From NCBI GenBank assembly GCA_963833495.1, contig CAWHYJ010000020.1, positions 248,001 through 312,000 on the forward strand: DNA of 64,000 nucleotides. The letters run 5' to 3'. The position numbers were made by a program, and so were the translations under genes. This DNA is from Fodinibacter sp963833495. Lineage in GTDB: Bacteria; Actinomycetota; Actinomycetes; Actinomycetales; Dermatophilaceae. This document shows, piece after piece, positions 37,168 through 45,494 of this stretch (within the stretch, counting starts at the first letter, position 1; each line of letters opens with the position of its first letter). The notes below the pieces were generated by a model that did not search any database, was not told the DNA's origin, and saw only the letters and a program-made list of their open reading frames with translations.

Positions 37168-38517
37168 ATGATGACGTCAGTGGTCGTCGTCGGGGCGAGC
37201 GTCGCGGGGCTGCTGGCCGCGCGGGCGCTGACCGACCACGTCGACGAGGTGGTCGTGCTGGAGCGGGAACGGCTCGAGGATGCCGCGCAGCCGCGCGGCC
37301 ACGTGCCCCAGGGGCGTCACCTGCACCTCCTGCTCTCGGCCGGCCTCGACCTGCTGGTCGGCTGGTTCCCCGGCATCGACGACGAGCTGGAGTCGCTGGG
37401 TGCGGTGCGGGTCGACGGCAACCGCGGCTGGGTGCACCAGTCCGGCGGGTACCGCGCGCAGGGCGACTGGGGACGGCCGGTGCTCAGCATGACCCGGCCG
37501 CTGCTCGAGCAGGTGGTGCGGCGCCGGGTCGCGGCCCTGCCCGGGGTGGCCCTGCGCGACGGCGTCGTGGTCGACCGGGTCGAGGCCGCGCCGGGCCGGG
37601 TGACCGGTGTGGTGGTCGACGGCGAGGTGCTGCGCGCCGACCTGGTCGTCGACTGCTCGGGCCGGTCCTCACGGATCGCCCACCAGCTGGAGGCGTCGGG
37701 CATCCTGACCCCTCCGGTGTCCCGGGTGAGCATCGACTGTGGCTACGCCAGCGGCTTCCTGCCCCGCTCGGCGGACGACTTCGACGGGACCTTCCTCGTG
37801 TGCGGCCCCTCTCCACCGGAGTCCTTCCGGACCGGTGCCCTGCTGCCGGTCGAGGGCGAGCGGTGGATGGTGACCCTCGCCGGCGTGCACGGCGACGTGC
37901 CGGGCACCAGCCCCGACGAGGTGCTCGCGTTCGCCCGGAGCCTGCCCACGCCCGCCGTCGCCCAGCTCCTCGAACGGCTGGGCCCGCTCTCCGCCACCAC
38001 GTCGTACCGGTTCCCGTCGAGCCAGCGGCGCCACTACGACAAGGTGCCGGCGCCCCCGGCCGGGTTCGTCGCCCTCGGAGACGCGGCGTGCAGCTTCAAC
38101 CCGATCTACGGCCAGGGGATGGCGTGCGCGGCACTGCAGGCGCGGGCGCTGGCCGAGGCCGTGGCCGATGCCGACGTGCGGTGCGACGTGCTGCCCGCCC
38201 GGTTCAACCGCAGCGCCGCCCGGATCATCGACGCCCCGTGGGCGATCGCCGTGGGCGCCGACTTCCTGCACCCCCGCACGACCGGCCCCAAGGCGCCGGG
38301 CACCGACCTCGCCAACCGCTACACCCAGCGCCTCGTGCGCGCGACGCACCGCTCGGTGCCCCTGGCCCGGACCTTCAACCGCGTGGTCAACCTGGTCGAG
38401 CCGCCCACCGCCCTGGTGCGTCCCTCGGTGGTCGCGAGGGTCGGCGCCGCCTCGGTCGTCGCACGGGGTGGCCGGGCGCCGGTCGCCCACCCCAAAGTGG
38501 GGGTACGTCCCGGCTGA
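37168..38517 (+). CDS. FAD-dependent oxidoreductase / monooxygenase
   Basis: 449 residues. N-terminal FAD-binding VVVVGASVAGLLAARAL (GxGxxG-like), the flavin ribityl-binding GFVALGDAACSFNPIYGQGM (GD motif), and a central DLVVDCSGRSSRI (DG-like motif) identify a p-hydroxybenzoate-hydroxylase/geranylgeranyl-reductase type flavoprotein. It probably hydroxylates or oxidises a hydrophobic substrate; none can be named. Starts at ATG-ATG in a region without a clear Shine-Dalgarno. Next gene, a methyltransferase, begins 32 bp later in the same direction. Confidence 0.88.
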   Translation: MMTSVVVVGASVAGLLAARALTDHVDEVVVLERERLEDAAQPRGHVPQGRHLHLLLSAGLDLLVGWFPGIDDELESLGAVRVDGNRGWVHQSGGYRAQGDWGRPVLSMTRPLLEQVVRRRVAALPGVALRDGVVVDRVEAAPGRVTGVVVDGEVLRADLVVDCSGRSSRIAHQLEASGILTPPVSRVSIDCGYASGFLPRSADDFDGTFLVCGPSPPESFRTGALLPVEGERWMVTLAGVHGDVPGTSPDEVLAFARSLPTPAVAQLLERLGPLSATTSYRFPSSQRRHYDKVPAPPAGFVALGDAACSFNPIYGQGMACAALQARALAEAVADADVRCDVLPARFNRSAARIIDAPWAIAVGADFLHPRTTGPKAPGTDLANRYTQRLVRATHRSVPLARTFNRVVNLVEPPTALVRPSVVARVGAASVVARGGRAPVAHPKVGVRPG

Positions 38518-38549
38518 ACCGCTGCAGGCCCCCGTCCGTGTTGTGGGGC

Positions 38550-39383
38550 GTGACCACCGTAGAGGTTCGGGTGACCCCTGGGTGGCTGCGGCTGCGCGAA
38601 CCGGCGGACGCGGCCGCCCGCTCCGTCGACCTCGCACGCAAGGCCGTTCGGGCGCAGACGGGTTCGGCCACCCCCGTCGTGCACGACCTCGGCTGCGGGA
38701 GTGGCTCGATGGGCCGCTGGCTGGCACCGCACCTGGCCGGTCCCCAGCACTGGGTGCTGCACGACCGTGATCCCGACCTGTTGCGCGTCGCCGCCAAGGA
38801 CCCACCGCGCGCGGCGGACGACGCCGCCGTCACCGTCGAGACCCGCCAGGGCGACCTCACCCGGCTGGCCCCCGACGACCTGGCCGGCGCCACGCTCCTC
38901 ACGGCCTCGGCCCTGCTCGACATGCTGACCGCGCAGGAGCTGGAGCGCTTCGCGCGGTCGTGCGTCGCCGCCGCCGTGCCGGCCCTGGTGACCCTCTCCG
39001 TCACCGGCCGGGTGCGACTCACCCCGAGCGACCCCCTCGACGCGGCACTCGGCAGCGCCTTCAACCGGCACCAGCGCCGCACGGTCGGCGGCCGGACCCT
39101 GCTGGGGCCGGTCGCCGCGCGGGCCGCCGTCGACACCTTCGGCGAGCTGGGGGCACGGGTCGAGGTGCGGCCGAGCCCGTGGCGGCTGGATGCCGGCTGC
39201 ACCTCGCTGACCCGGGACTGGTTGGCCGGGTGGGTGGGCGCCGCCGTCGAGCAGCGCCCCGAGCTGGGCGCCGAGGCGCCCGCCTACCTCGCCCGGCGCC
39301 TCGGCGAGATCGAACGGGGGGAGCTGACCGTCACCGTGCAGCACCTCGACCTGCTCGCCCTGCCGCCGGGGTCGCGCCCGTGA
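38550..39383 (+). CDS. Class I SAM-dependent methyltransferase
   Basis: 277 residues. SAM motif I is VVHDLGCGSGSMGRWLA, motif II WVLHDRDPDLL, and the acidic/methyl-transfer region TLLTASALLDMLTAQEL. The GTG start at 38550 gives VTTVEVRVTPGWLRLREPAD; a GTG 12 bp earlier is an alternative. Homologues sit beside CDP-alcohol phosphotransferase and sulfatase genes in some actinobacteria, as here: its stop overlaps the fusion gene's start. The substrate, possibly a lipid or polyol, is unknown. Confidence 0.82.
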   Translation: MTTVEVRVTPGWLRLREPADAAARSVDLARKAVRAQTGSATPVVHDLGCGSGSMGRWLAPHLAGPQHWVLHDRDPDLLRVAAKDPPRAADDAAVTVETRQGDLTRLAPDDLAGATLLTASALLDMLTAQELERFARSCVAAAVPALVTLSVTGRVRLTPSDPLDAALGSAFNRHQRRTVGGRTLLGPVAARAAVDTFGELGARVEVRPSPWRLDAGCTSLTRDWLAGWVGAAVEQRPELGAEAPAYLARRLGEIERGELTVTVQHLDLLALPPGSRP

Positions 39384-41836
39384 GCCGGCTCGCGGTGCTC
39401 CCCGAGGAGAACGTGGTCCGGCGCCCGGCCCGTCGACCGGCCCCGGACGCGCGGGCGGGCGTGACGGTGGGCCTCGTCGGGCTCGTGGCGCTGCTCGCCC
39501 TGCTGACCGCCACGGTGGGCGTGGGCCGCGGCGCCTGGGCCGTGGGCCTGTCCAGTGCGGTGCTGCTCGCGGCCCTGGTCGTGCGCGGGCTGGCGAGCGA
39601 CGGCCGGCGGACCCTGGGGCCGGCCGACCTGGTCACCCTGACCCGCGGGCTGCTCGCCTGTGCGGTCGCGGCCCTCACCGCCCAGATCCTGCTCGGGCAC
39701 GACGTCACCCCGGCCCTGGTCGCGCTGACCGTGCCCGCCCTCGCGCTCGACGCCGTCGACGGCCGGGTGGCCCGGCGCACCCACACCGTCACGCAGTTCG
39801 GGGGTCGCTTCGACGGGGAGGTCGACGCCTTCCTGATCCTCGTGCTCAGCGTCGCCGCCGGCCCGGTGGTGGGCTGGTGGGTGCTGGCCGCCGGGCTGGT
39901 GCGCTACGCCTTCGCCGTCGCCGGGTGGGTGCTGCCGTGGATGCGCGCCCCGCTCGAGTACCGCCACTGGCGCAAGGTGGTCACCGCGAGCGTCGGCATC
40001 CTGCTCACGGTGGCCGTCGCCCAGGTGCTGCCGCCCGCCCTGACCCTGCTGGCCGTGGTCGCCGCGCTTGGCCTGCTGGCCGAGTCCTTCGGCCGCGACG
40101 TGCGCTGGCTGTGGCACCACCGGGCCCCCGCCGCCGCCCCGGCCCCGGCACCGGCGCCGGCGCCGCGCAGGTCGAAGCTGCCGCAACCGCTGCGCCGCGG
40201 CCTTGCCGTCGGCGCAACGGCGGTGGCGCTGGCGCTGGTGTGGTTCGCCCTGGTCGCTCCCACCCGTCCCGACCGGCTCACCCCCGGCGCCTTCGTGCGG
40301 CTGCCGGTGGAGGCCGTGGCCATCGCCGCGCTCGCCCTGGTGCTCTCGGCCCGCTGGGGGCGCGCCGTCACGCTCGTCGTGGGTCTCGCCCTGGGCGTCG
40401 TCACCCTGCTCAAGGTGCTCGACCTCGGGGCGTTCACGGTGCTCGACCGGCCGTTCAACGTCGTCACCGACCGCGGCGAGCTCGGCTCCGGCTTCGACTT
40501 CCTGCGGGCCTCGCTCGGGCCGTGGGCTGCGTGGGCCAGCGCCGTCGCGGCGGTCGCCGCGGTGGGCGCCGCCGTGGCCTGCCTGCCCTGGGCCGTCGGC
40601 CGCCTCTCCGGGCTGGTGTCCCGCAACCGCAGGGGGAGCACCCGGGCCGTTCTCGCCGTCGCGGCGGTGTGGGCGGTCTGCGCGGTCACCGGGCTCCAGG
40701 TCCTCCCGGGCGCACCGGTCGCCGCCGCCGACGCCGCCCCCTTCGTGGCCGGCAAGGTGCAGGCGGCGACCGCGGCCTACCGCGACGAGGACGCCTTCCA
40801 GCACGCCCTGGTCGCCGACTCCTACGGCGACCCGGCATCCGCCGACCTCGCGGCCCTCGCGGGCAAGGACGTCGTCCTCGCCTTCGTCGAGAGCTACGGC
40901 CGGGTCGCCGTCGACGGCCCCGAGTCGACCGGGGTGCGCACCCTCCTCGACGACGGGACGGCGCGGCTGCGCCGGCTGGGCTACACGGCATCCAGCGGCT
41001 GGCTCACCTCGCCGACCTTCGGCGGCAGCAGCTGGCTGGCGCACTCCACGTTCCAGTCGGGGCTCACCGTGGGCGACCAGGTGCGCTACGACCGGCTGCT
41101 CGCGAGCCCGCGGACGACGCTCAGCTCGGCCTTCTCGCGCGCGGGCTGGAGCACCGTGGCCGTGCTGCCCTCGACGCGCGGCCCCTGGCCCGAGGGCAAG
41201 CGCTTCTACGGCTTCGACCGCATCTACAGCAGCACCGACCTCGGGTACCGGGGCCCGGCCTTCGGCTTCTCGGCGATGCCCGACCAGTACACCCTGGCCG
41301 CGTTCGACCGGCTGGAGCTCGCGGCGGCCGACCGCGCACCGGTCATGGCGGAGGTCGAGCTCACCTCGAGCCACGGCCCGTGGGCGCCGCTGCCGACCAC
41401 GGTCGACCCCAAGGCGCTCGGCGACGGGTCGGTCTTCGGGCCCATCCAGGCGGATGCCGTGACGGCGGCCCAGCTGTGGAGCAACCGAGCGGACGTCCCC
41501 GGCGCCTACCGCACGTCGATCACCTACTCGCTGAACAGCCTGCTGTCGTTCGTGGAGGGGCACGCCGCCGACGACCTCGTCGTGGTCATGCTGGGCGACC
41601 ACCAGCCGTCCACCATCATCAGCGGCTTCGGCGGCGACCGCGAGGTGCCGGTCACCGTGCTCGCCCGCGACCCGAAGGTGGTCGACGCCATCTCGGGCTG
41701 GGGGTGGTCCGCCGGGCTGCGACCGGCCGAGGCGGCCCCCGTGTGGCCGATGGCCCTGTTCCGCAACCGCTTCCTCAGCGCCTTCAGCAGCCCGGCCCCG
41801 GGCGCCGCCCCGCCGGCCGCGGCCCTGGGCCACTGA
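39380..41836 (+). CDS. CDP-alcohol phosphatidyltransferase fused to membrane sulfatase/phosphoethanolamine-transferase-like domain
   Basis: 818 residues. Residues about 20-250 form a CDP-AP domain: the DG-x2-AR-x8-9-G-x3-D-x3-D motif reads DGRVARRTHTVTQFGGRFD followed by GEVD, intact. A proline/alanine-rich linker (PAPAPAPAPRRS) leads to five to six helices (about 275-460). The rest is an alkaline-phosphatase-superfamily domain with DVVLAFVESYG, GGSSWLAHSTFQSG, TSSHGPWAPLP and VVVMLGDHQPS. It likely makes a phosphodiester-linked lipid and modifies it at the cell surface. Usually two genes; here one chain. GTG start, overlapping the upstream stop. Confidence 0.88.
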   Translation: MSRLAVLPEENVVRRPARRPAPDARAGVTVGLVGLVALLALLTATVGVGRGAWAVGLSSAVLLAALVVRGLASDGRRTLGPADLVTLTRGLLACAVAALTAQILLGHDVTPALVALTVPALALDAVDGRVARRTHTVTQFGGRFDGEVDAFLILVLSVAAGPVVGWWVLAAGLVRYAFAVAGWVLPWMRAPLEYRHWRKVVTASVGILLTVAVAQVLPPALTLLAVVAALGLLAESFGRDVRWLWHHRAPAAAPAPAPAPAPRRSKLPQPLRRGLAVGATAVALALVWFALVAPTRPDRLTPGAFVRLPVEAVAIAALALVLSARWGRAVTLVVGLALGVVTLLKVLDLGAFTVLDRPFNVVTDRGELGSGFDFLRASLGPWAAWASAVAAVAAVGAAVACLPWAVGRLSGLVSRNRRGSTRAVLAVAAVWAVCAVTGLQVLPGAPVAAADAAPFVAGKVQAATAAYRDEDAFQHALVADSYGDPASADLAALAGKDVVLAFVESYGRVAVDGPESTGVRTLLDDGTARLRRLGYTASSGWLTSPTFGGSSWLAHSTFQSGLTVGDQVRYDRLLASPRTTLSSAFSRAGWSTVAVLPSTRGPWPEGKRFYGFDRIYSSTDLGYRGPAFGFSAMPDQYTLAAFDRLELAAADRAPVMAEVELTSSHGPWAPLPTTVDPKALGDGSVFGPIQADAVTAAQLWSNRADVPGAYRTSITYSLNSLLSFVEGHAADDLVVVMLGDHQPSTIISGFGGDREVPVTVLARDPKVVDAISGWGWSAGLRPAEAAPVWPMALFRNRFLSAFSSPAPGAAPPAAALGH

Positions 41837-42609
41837 TGAGGGTCGACGACCACGACACGGTCGACGCGGCGCTGTCACAGGCTCGCGCGGGCGCCTTCGC
41901 ACCCGGGGAGTACGTCGGGCAGCAGAGCTTCGTGACCGCCGGCGAGGTGCTGTCGCTGGCTCGTCGTGCGGGGGTGGGCCCCGGGGTGCGGGTGCTCGAC
42001 CTGTGTTGTGGCGTCGGCGGCCCGGGGCTGCACGTCACCGGCGAGCTCGGTTGCGACTACCTCGGGGTCGACGCGAGCGCCGCTGCCGTCGACCGGGCCC
42101 GGCAACGGGCGTCGGATGCCGGGCTCGAGGCGCGCTTCGAGGTCGCGCACGTGCCGCCACTGCCGCCCGGCCCGTTCGACGTGGTGCTGCTGCTCGAGAC
42201 GATGCTCGCCTTCGCCGACAAGCCGGCCCTGCTCGGGCAGGTCGGCGCCGAGCTCCCGGCGGGCGGTCGGTTCGCCTTCACCGTCGAGGAGGGCAACCCC
42301 CTCACCGCGGCCGAGCGGGCCGTGATGCCCGGGGCCGAGACCGTGTGGCTGACGCCGCTCGACGCCCTGGTGGCTGACCTCGAGCACGGCGGGTTCCGGG
42401 TGACGTGGCGGGAGGAGCTCACCGCGTCGCACCTCGCCACCGTCGACGCCCTGGTCGGTGCCTACGACGACATCGCGCCGGGGCTCGTCCCGGCCGGCGC
42501 GGAAGGTGCCGTGACCGGCATCCTCACCGCGCACCGCGCGTGGGGCCGGTGGCTGCGCGAGGGACGGGTGCGGAAGTTCGCCGTGGTGGCGGAGAAGGTC
42601 GGCCGCTAG
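41836..42609 (+). CDS. SAM-dependent methyltransferase
   Basis: 257 residues. Motif I LDLCCGVGGPGLHVT, motif II YLGVDASAAAVDRAR, post-II region FDVVLLLETMLAF. The N-terminus SFVTAGEVLSLARRAGVGPG resembles small-molecule (phenol/quinone or lipid) methyltransferases. The ATG overlaps the stop of the CDP-AP/sulfatase gene by one base, so it belongs to the same operon. It overlaps the convergent receiver gene by 4 bp. Confidence 0.86.
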   Translation: MRVDDHDTVDAALSQARAGAFAPGEYVGQQSFVTAGEVLSLARRAGVGPGVRVLDLCCGVGGPGLHVTGELGCDYLGVDASAAAVDRARQRASDAGLEARFEVAHVPPLPPGPFDVVLLLETMLAFADKPALLGQVGAELPAGGRFAFTVEEGNPLTAAERAVMPGAETVWLTPLDALVADLEHGGFRVTWREELTASHLATVDALVGAYDDIAPGLVPAGAEGAVTGILTAHRAWGRWLREGRVRKFAVVAEKVGR

Positions 42610-43052
42610 AGCGTCGGCTCCGGCAGGGCGTCGCCCACGAGGCGGCGGATGCCGGTGAGGATCGTCGAGGGGTCGCCGTCCTTGGTCAGCACGCCCGCGG
42701 CGCCTGCCCCGAGCGAGTGGCGCACCCGGGCCGGGTCGGTGGAGCTGGTGAGCACGAGCACCTGGGTGTCGGGGCAGGAGGAGAGGATGCTGCGGGTGGC
42801 GCTCAGGCCGTCGATGCCGGGCATCGACAGGTCCATGAGCACGACGTCGGGGCGGGTGCGGGCCACGAGGTCCACGGCCTCGCCGCCGTCGCGCGCCTCG
42901 CCCACCCACTCCATGTCGTGCTCACCGCACAACAGGGACCGGATCGAGTCGCGCAGGAGCGGGTGGTCGTCGACCACGGCCACGCGGACCGGGGGGAGGG
43001 TCGCGGCACGCGTCTGGCAGCGGGCCGCGCCCGCCGACACCGTGAGGGTCAT
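42606..43052 (-). CDS. Single-domain response regulator receiver
   Basis: 148 residues. A NarL-like receiver: acidic pair in VAVVDDHPLLRDS, phospho-acceptor in VVLMDLSMPGIDG, conserved Lys in VLTKDG. It ends 20 residues after the receiver fold (RRLVGDALPEPTL) with no helix-turn-helix, so it cannot bind DNA by the usual domain. It is probably a CheY-like partner or phosphate sink of the neighbouring NarX-type kinase, from which it is separated by 165 bp in the same direction. Confidence 0.83.
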   Translation of the reverse strand: MTLTVSAGAARCQTRAATLPPVRVAVVDDHPLLRDSIRSLLCGEHDMEWVGEARDGGEAVDLVARTRPDVVLMDLSMPGIDGLSATRSILSSCPDTQVLVLTSSTDPARVRHSLGAGAAGVLTKDGDPSTILTGIRRLVGDALPEPTL

Positions 43053-43217
43053 CGGCGCTCCTTCCGGTCAGGGGGCCTTCCGCGAGGACACCCGTACCAG
43101 TGTTGCCGGTCCGCCCGGGCCAAAGGCCTTGGCGTTGCAGCAATTCTGCGCCTCACGGTGGGCTGTAGAACCTCGAGCCGCATCGCAGGCCTCGCAGGCC
43201 CGGCGCGCCCCGAAGGC

Positions 43218-44585
43218 TCAGAGCGGCAGCTCGCCCCGCACGCTGGTGCCGGACCCGACCGCGGAGTCCACCGTCACGACCCCGCCGGCGTTCTGGGCCA
43301 TCTCGGTGATCAAGCGCATGCCCAGGTGGCCCTCGGGGCTCTGCGCCGACGGGTCGAACCCCACGCCGTCGTCGGTGACCTCGAAGGTCATCACGCCCTC
43401 GGCCTGGGCGATCCGGATCATGATGGTCGAGGCCTGCGCGTGCTTCTGCGCGTTGACCAGTGCCTCACGCACCGCCCGGTAGGTCAGCCGGTCGACCATG
43501 GGGTGCGGCGTCAGTGGCTCGACGACCTCGACGTGCACGACGCCGGCGGTCAGGTCCTGGTCCACCGCCAGCTCGCGGACCACCTCGGCCAGCCCCTTGG
43601 TGGTGAGGTCCGGCGGGTAGATGTCGGTCATCAGGGTGCGCACCGTGGCGAGGTCGCGGCGCACGATGTCACCGGTCTGCTCCAGCCGCTCGCGCATCCC
43701 GCCCCCCTCGGGCAGTCGCCGGGCCTCCGCGTCGAGGGCGTAGCCGACACCGGCGAGGTCCTGCACCACCCCGTCGTGCAGGTCCTGGGCGATCCGTCGG
43801 CGCTCGAGGTCGGAGGACTCGACGGCGTTGACGAGGAGCCGCTGCATCTGCTGCTGCCCGCGGTCGACGCGACGAGCCAGCGACACGGCCAGCGGCAGCG
43901 TGGCCAAGGTGAGGGCGATCAGGGCGGCGATCGGCAGCGGGAGGATCACGCTGATCAGGCTGATCATCTCGGCGCGCACTCCGTTGGTGGGCACGTAGGT
44001 CTCGAAGAGGATGGGAGCACCGGTGGCGTCCTTGGTGCCGGTGTAGACCTCGATGAGCTCTCCCTCCGGGCGCTCCAGCCGGTTCTCGGCCTTCTCGAGG
44101 TCGGAGATCGACGACACCGTGTCGTTCGTGCCGAAGACCGCGTACTCCTCCTCCTCGAGCTCGTACGTCTGCCCGATCAGCGGCTTGAGATCGGAGTAGA
44201 GGATGCGTCCTCGCCCCTCACCGGCATCGGCCCACACCTTGACGTGGCGGATCGAGCCGTCACGCGCGCGCCCCTCCAGCACCTGCGCCATCCGCGCCAG
44301 CGCCTCGGGGTTCTCGGCACGGAACTCGTCGTCGGCGAGCGGCGACACGATGGTGCGGGCCACGGCCCGCGCGGTGGCCTCGGCGTCGCGCAGGGCCTCG
44401 TTGCGCGCCACCACCCAGCTGATGACGAGCACGGCCACGACCACACCGACGAAGGCGACCATGTTCCAGAGCAGGTACCAGCGCAGCGCCCGGCGCAGCG
44501 CGTCCCGGGGAGCGGGACGGTGGACGGGGGTCGGGGCGTGACGGCCGGGGGGCCCGGCGAGGCCGGGCCGGCCAGCAGGTGACAT
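43218..44585 (-). CDS. NarX/DesK-type sensor histidine kinase
   Basis: 455 residues. Two membrane helices (about 38-60 and 215-235) frame an extracellular sensor region of roughly 150 residues with GRILYSDLKPLIGQTYELEE, reminiscent of CHASE/Cache-like sensors. HisKA_3 phospho-acceptor in IAQDLHDGVVQDLAGVGYAL, then a HATPase with VREALVNAQKHAQAS and DDGVGFDP and GHLGMRLI. The ATG was chosen where it overlaps the stop of the LuxR regulator gene (TGATG). The two form one operon; signal unknown. Confidence 0.9.
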   Translation of the reverse strand: MSPAGRPGLAGPPGRHAPTPVHRPAPRDALRRALRWYLLWNMVAFVGVVVAVLVISWVVARNEALRDAEATARAVARTIVSPLADDEFRAENPEALARMAQVLEGRARDGSIRHVKVWADAGEGRGRILYSDLKPLIGQTYELEEEEYAVFGTNDTVSSISDLEKAENRLERPEGELIEVYTGTKDATGAPILFETYVPTNGVRAEMISLISVILPLPIAALIALTLATLPLAVSLARRVDRGQQQMQRLLVNAVESSDLERRRIAQDLHDGVVQDLAGVGYALDAEARRLPEGGGMRERLEQTGDIVRRDLATVRTLMTDIYPPDLTTKGLAEVVRELAVDQDLTAGVVHVEVVEPLTPHPMVDRLTYRAVREALVNAQKHAQASTIMIRIAQAEGVMTFEVTDDGVGFDPSAQSPEGHLGMRLITEMAQNAGGVVTVDSAVGSGTSVRGELPL

Positions 44586-45235
44586 CAATCGCCCAGTCGG
44601 ATCAAACCGGTCCGGGTGGCCAGCACCACCGCTTCGAGCTGGGAGTGGACACCGAGCTTGGCCAGGACGCCCTTCACGTACCCGCGGCAGGTGTGCAGCG
44701 TCACGCCGAGCTCCTTGGCGATACCGCGCGGGTCGAGACCGTGGCCGAGCAGCCGCAGCACCTCGAGCTCACGCGGGGTGAGGTTCCAGTGCAGCATCGT
44801 GCGGTCCTGCTCGACGACGGCGGAGAGCCGGGCCAGCAGGCCGTCGGGAAGGATCAGGCTCCCGCGGCGCGCCGTGCGCAGCCCGTTGAGCACCTCGGTG
44901 AGCGACCCGTCCTTGGCCAGGAACCCGGAGGCGCCCGCGGTCGCGGCCCGCTCCACGTCGGCCAGGCTGGCGTGTGCCGTGAGGATGAGGATCTTCAGGT
45001 CCGGGTGGTCGCGGACCAGCTCGGCGGACGTCGAGATGCCGTCCTGGTCAGGCAGGTGCACGTCCATGAGCACCACGTCGGGCTGCAGCCGGGCCACGGC
45101 GGCGAGCGCCTCGGCCGAGTCCTGCGCGTGGCCGACGCACACCAGGTCGTCCTCGGCGTCCAGCGCGCGGGACAGCAGCTCGGCGAACGTCCGGTGGTCG
45201 TCGACGACGAGCACCCTGGTGCGTTCGGTGGGCAT
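44585..45235 (-). CDS. NarL/LuxR-family response regulator
   Basis: 216 residues. Receiver (acidic pair VLVVDDHRTF; phospho-acceptor DVVLMDVHLPDQDG; Lys in GFLAKDG) and a LuxR-type HTH (about 150-210, LTPRELEVLRLLGHGLDPRG and IAKELGVTLHTCRGYVKGV). Start set at MPTERTR because GAGGAG lies 9 nt upstream; a longer frame (to about 45292) has no comparable ribosome site. Cotranscribed with the downstream kinase. The 260-bp upstream region holds a long inverted repeat and the GTCCATAGTCCG motif. Confidence 0.9.
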   Translation of the reverse strand: MPTERTRVLVVDDHRTFAELLSRALDAEDDLVCVGHAQDSAEALAAVARLQPDVVLMDVHLPDQDGISTSAELVRDHPDLKILILTAHASLADVERAATAGASGFLAKDGSLTEVLNGLRTARRGSLILPDGLLARLSAVVEQDRTMLHWNLTPRELEVLRLLGHGLDPRGIAKELGVTLHTCRGYVKGVLAKLGVHSQLEAVVLATRTGLIRLGD

Positions 45236-45380
45236 GGCTGACCGCTCCTCGGCCACGGGTAGCGGCTCTTGGGTCATCAGTGCACTTGTCATCGTCGGGG
45301 ACTTCCCGACGCCGGCTCTCCCGGCGGGCAGCACGCATCATGTCGTGCCCCCGACACGGGGCCGTCGCCTCTTACGGCCA

Positions 45381-45432
45381 TCGTGACCACCTCCCTGCAG
45401 TGTGGTTCACACCACTGTGGAGGTGGTCACGA
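45381..45432 (-). promoter_or_regulatory. Long inverted repeat between SARP and LuxR-regulator genes
   Basis: TCGTGACCACCTCC (45381-45394) and its exact complement (45419-45432) flank a centre that contains GTGTGGTTCACAC. It lies 63 bp past the SARP stop and 146 bp before the LuxR start. It could terminate the SARP transcript or serve as an operator; no T tract. Confidence 0.5.
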
Positions 45433-45437
45433 CGAAC

Positions 45438-45457
45438 GTCCATAGTCCGAACGGACT
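45438..45457 (-). promoter_or_regulatory. Inverted-repeat operator candidate AGTCCG-AA-CGGACT
   Basis: The 6-2-6 palindrome occupies 45444-45457, preceded by GTCCAT. The same GTCCATAGTCCG occurs at 9829-9840 before the OmpR-type regulator. Read towards the LuxR gene it gives AGTCCGTTCGG, which also matches 9835-9845 read towards its gene. Confidence 0.4.
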
Positions 45458-45494
45458 AACCCCGCCGGTCCGGCGGGGAGCGCCGGTCGACGGC

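Noticed and set aside
36279..38549. Long plus frame preceding the methyltransferase
   Set aside because: Out-of-frame shadow of the membrane-protein and flavoprotein genes; the methyltransferase begins at 38550.
39284..41902. 872-codon minus frame over the CDP-AP/sulfatase gene
   Set aside because: Low-complexity antisense; the plus-strand protein has intact motifs.
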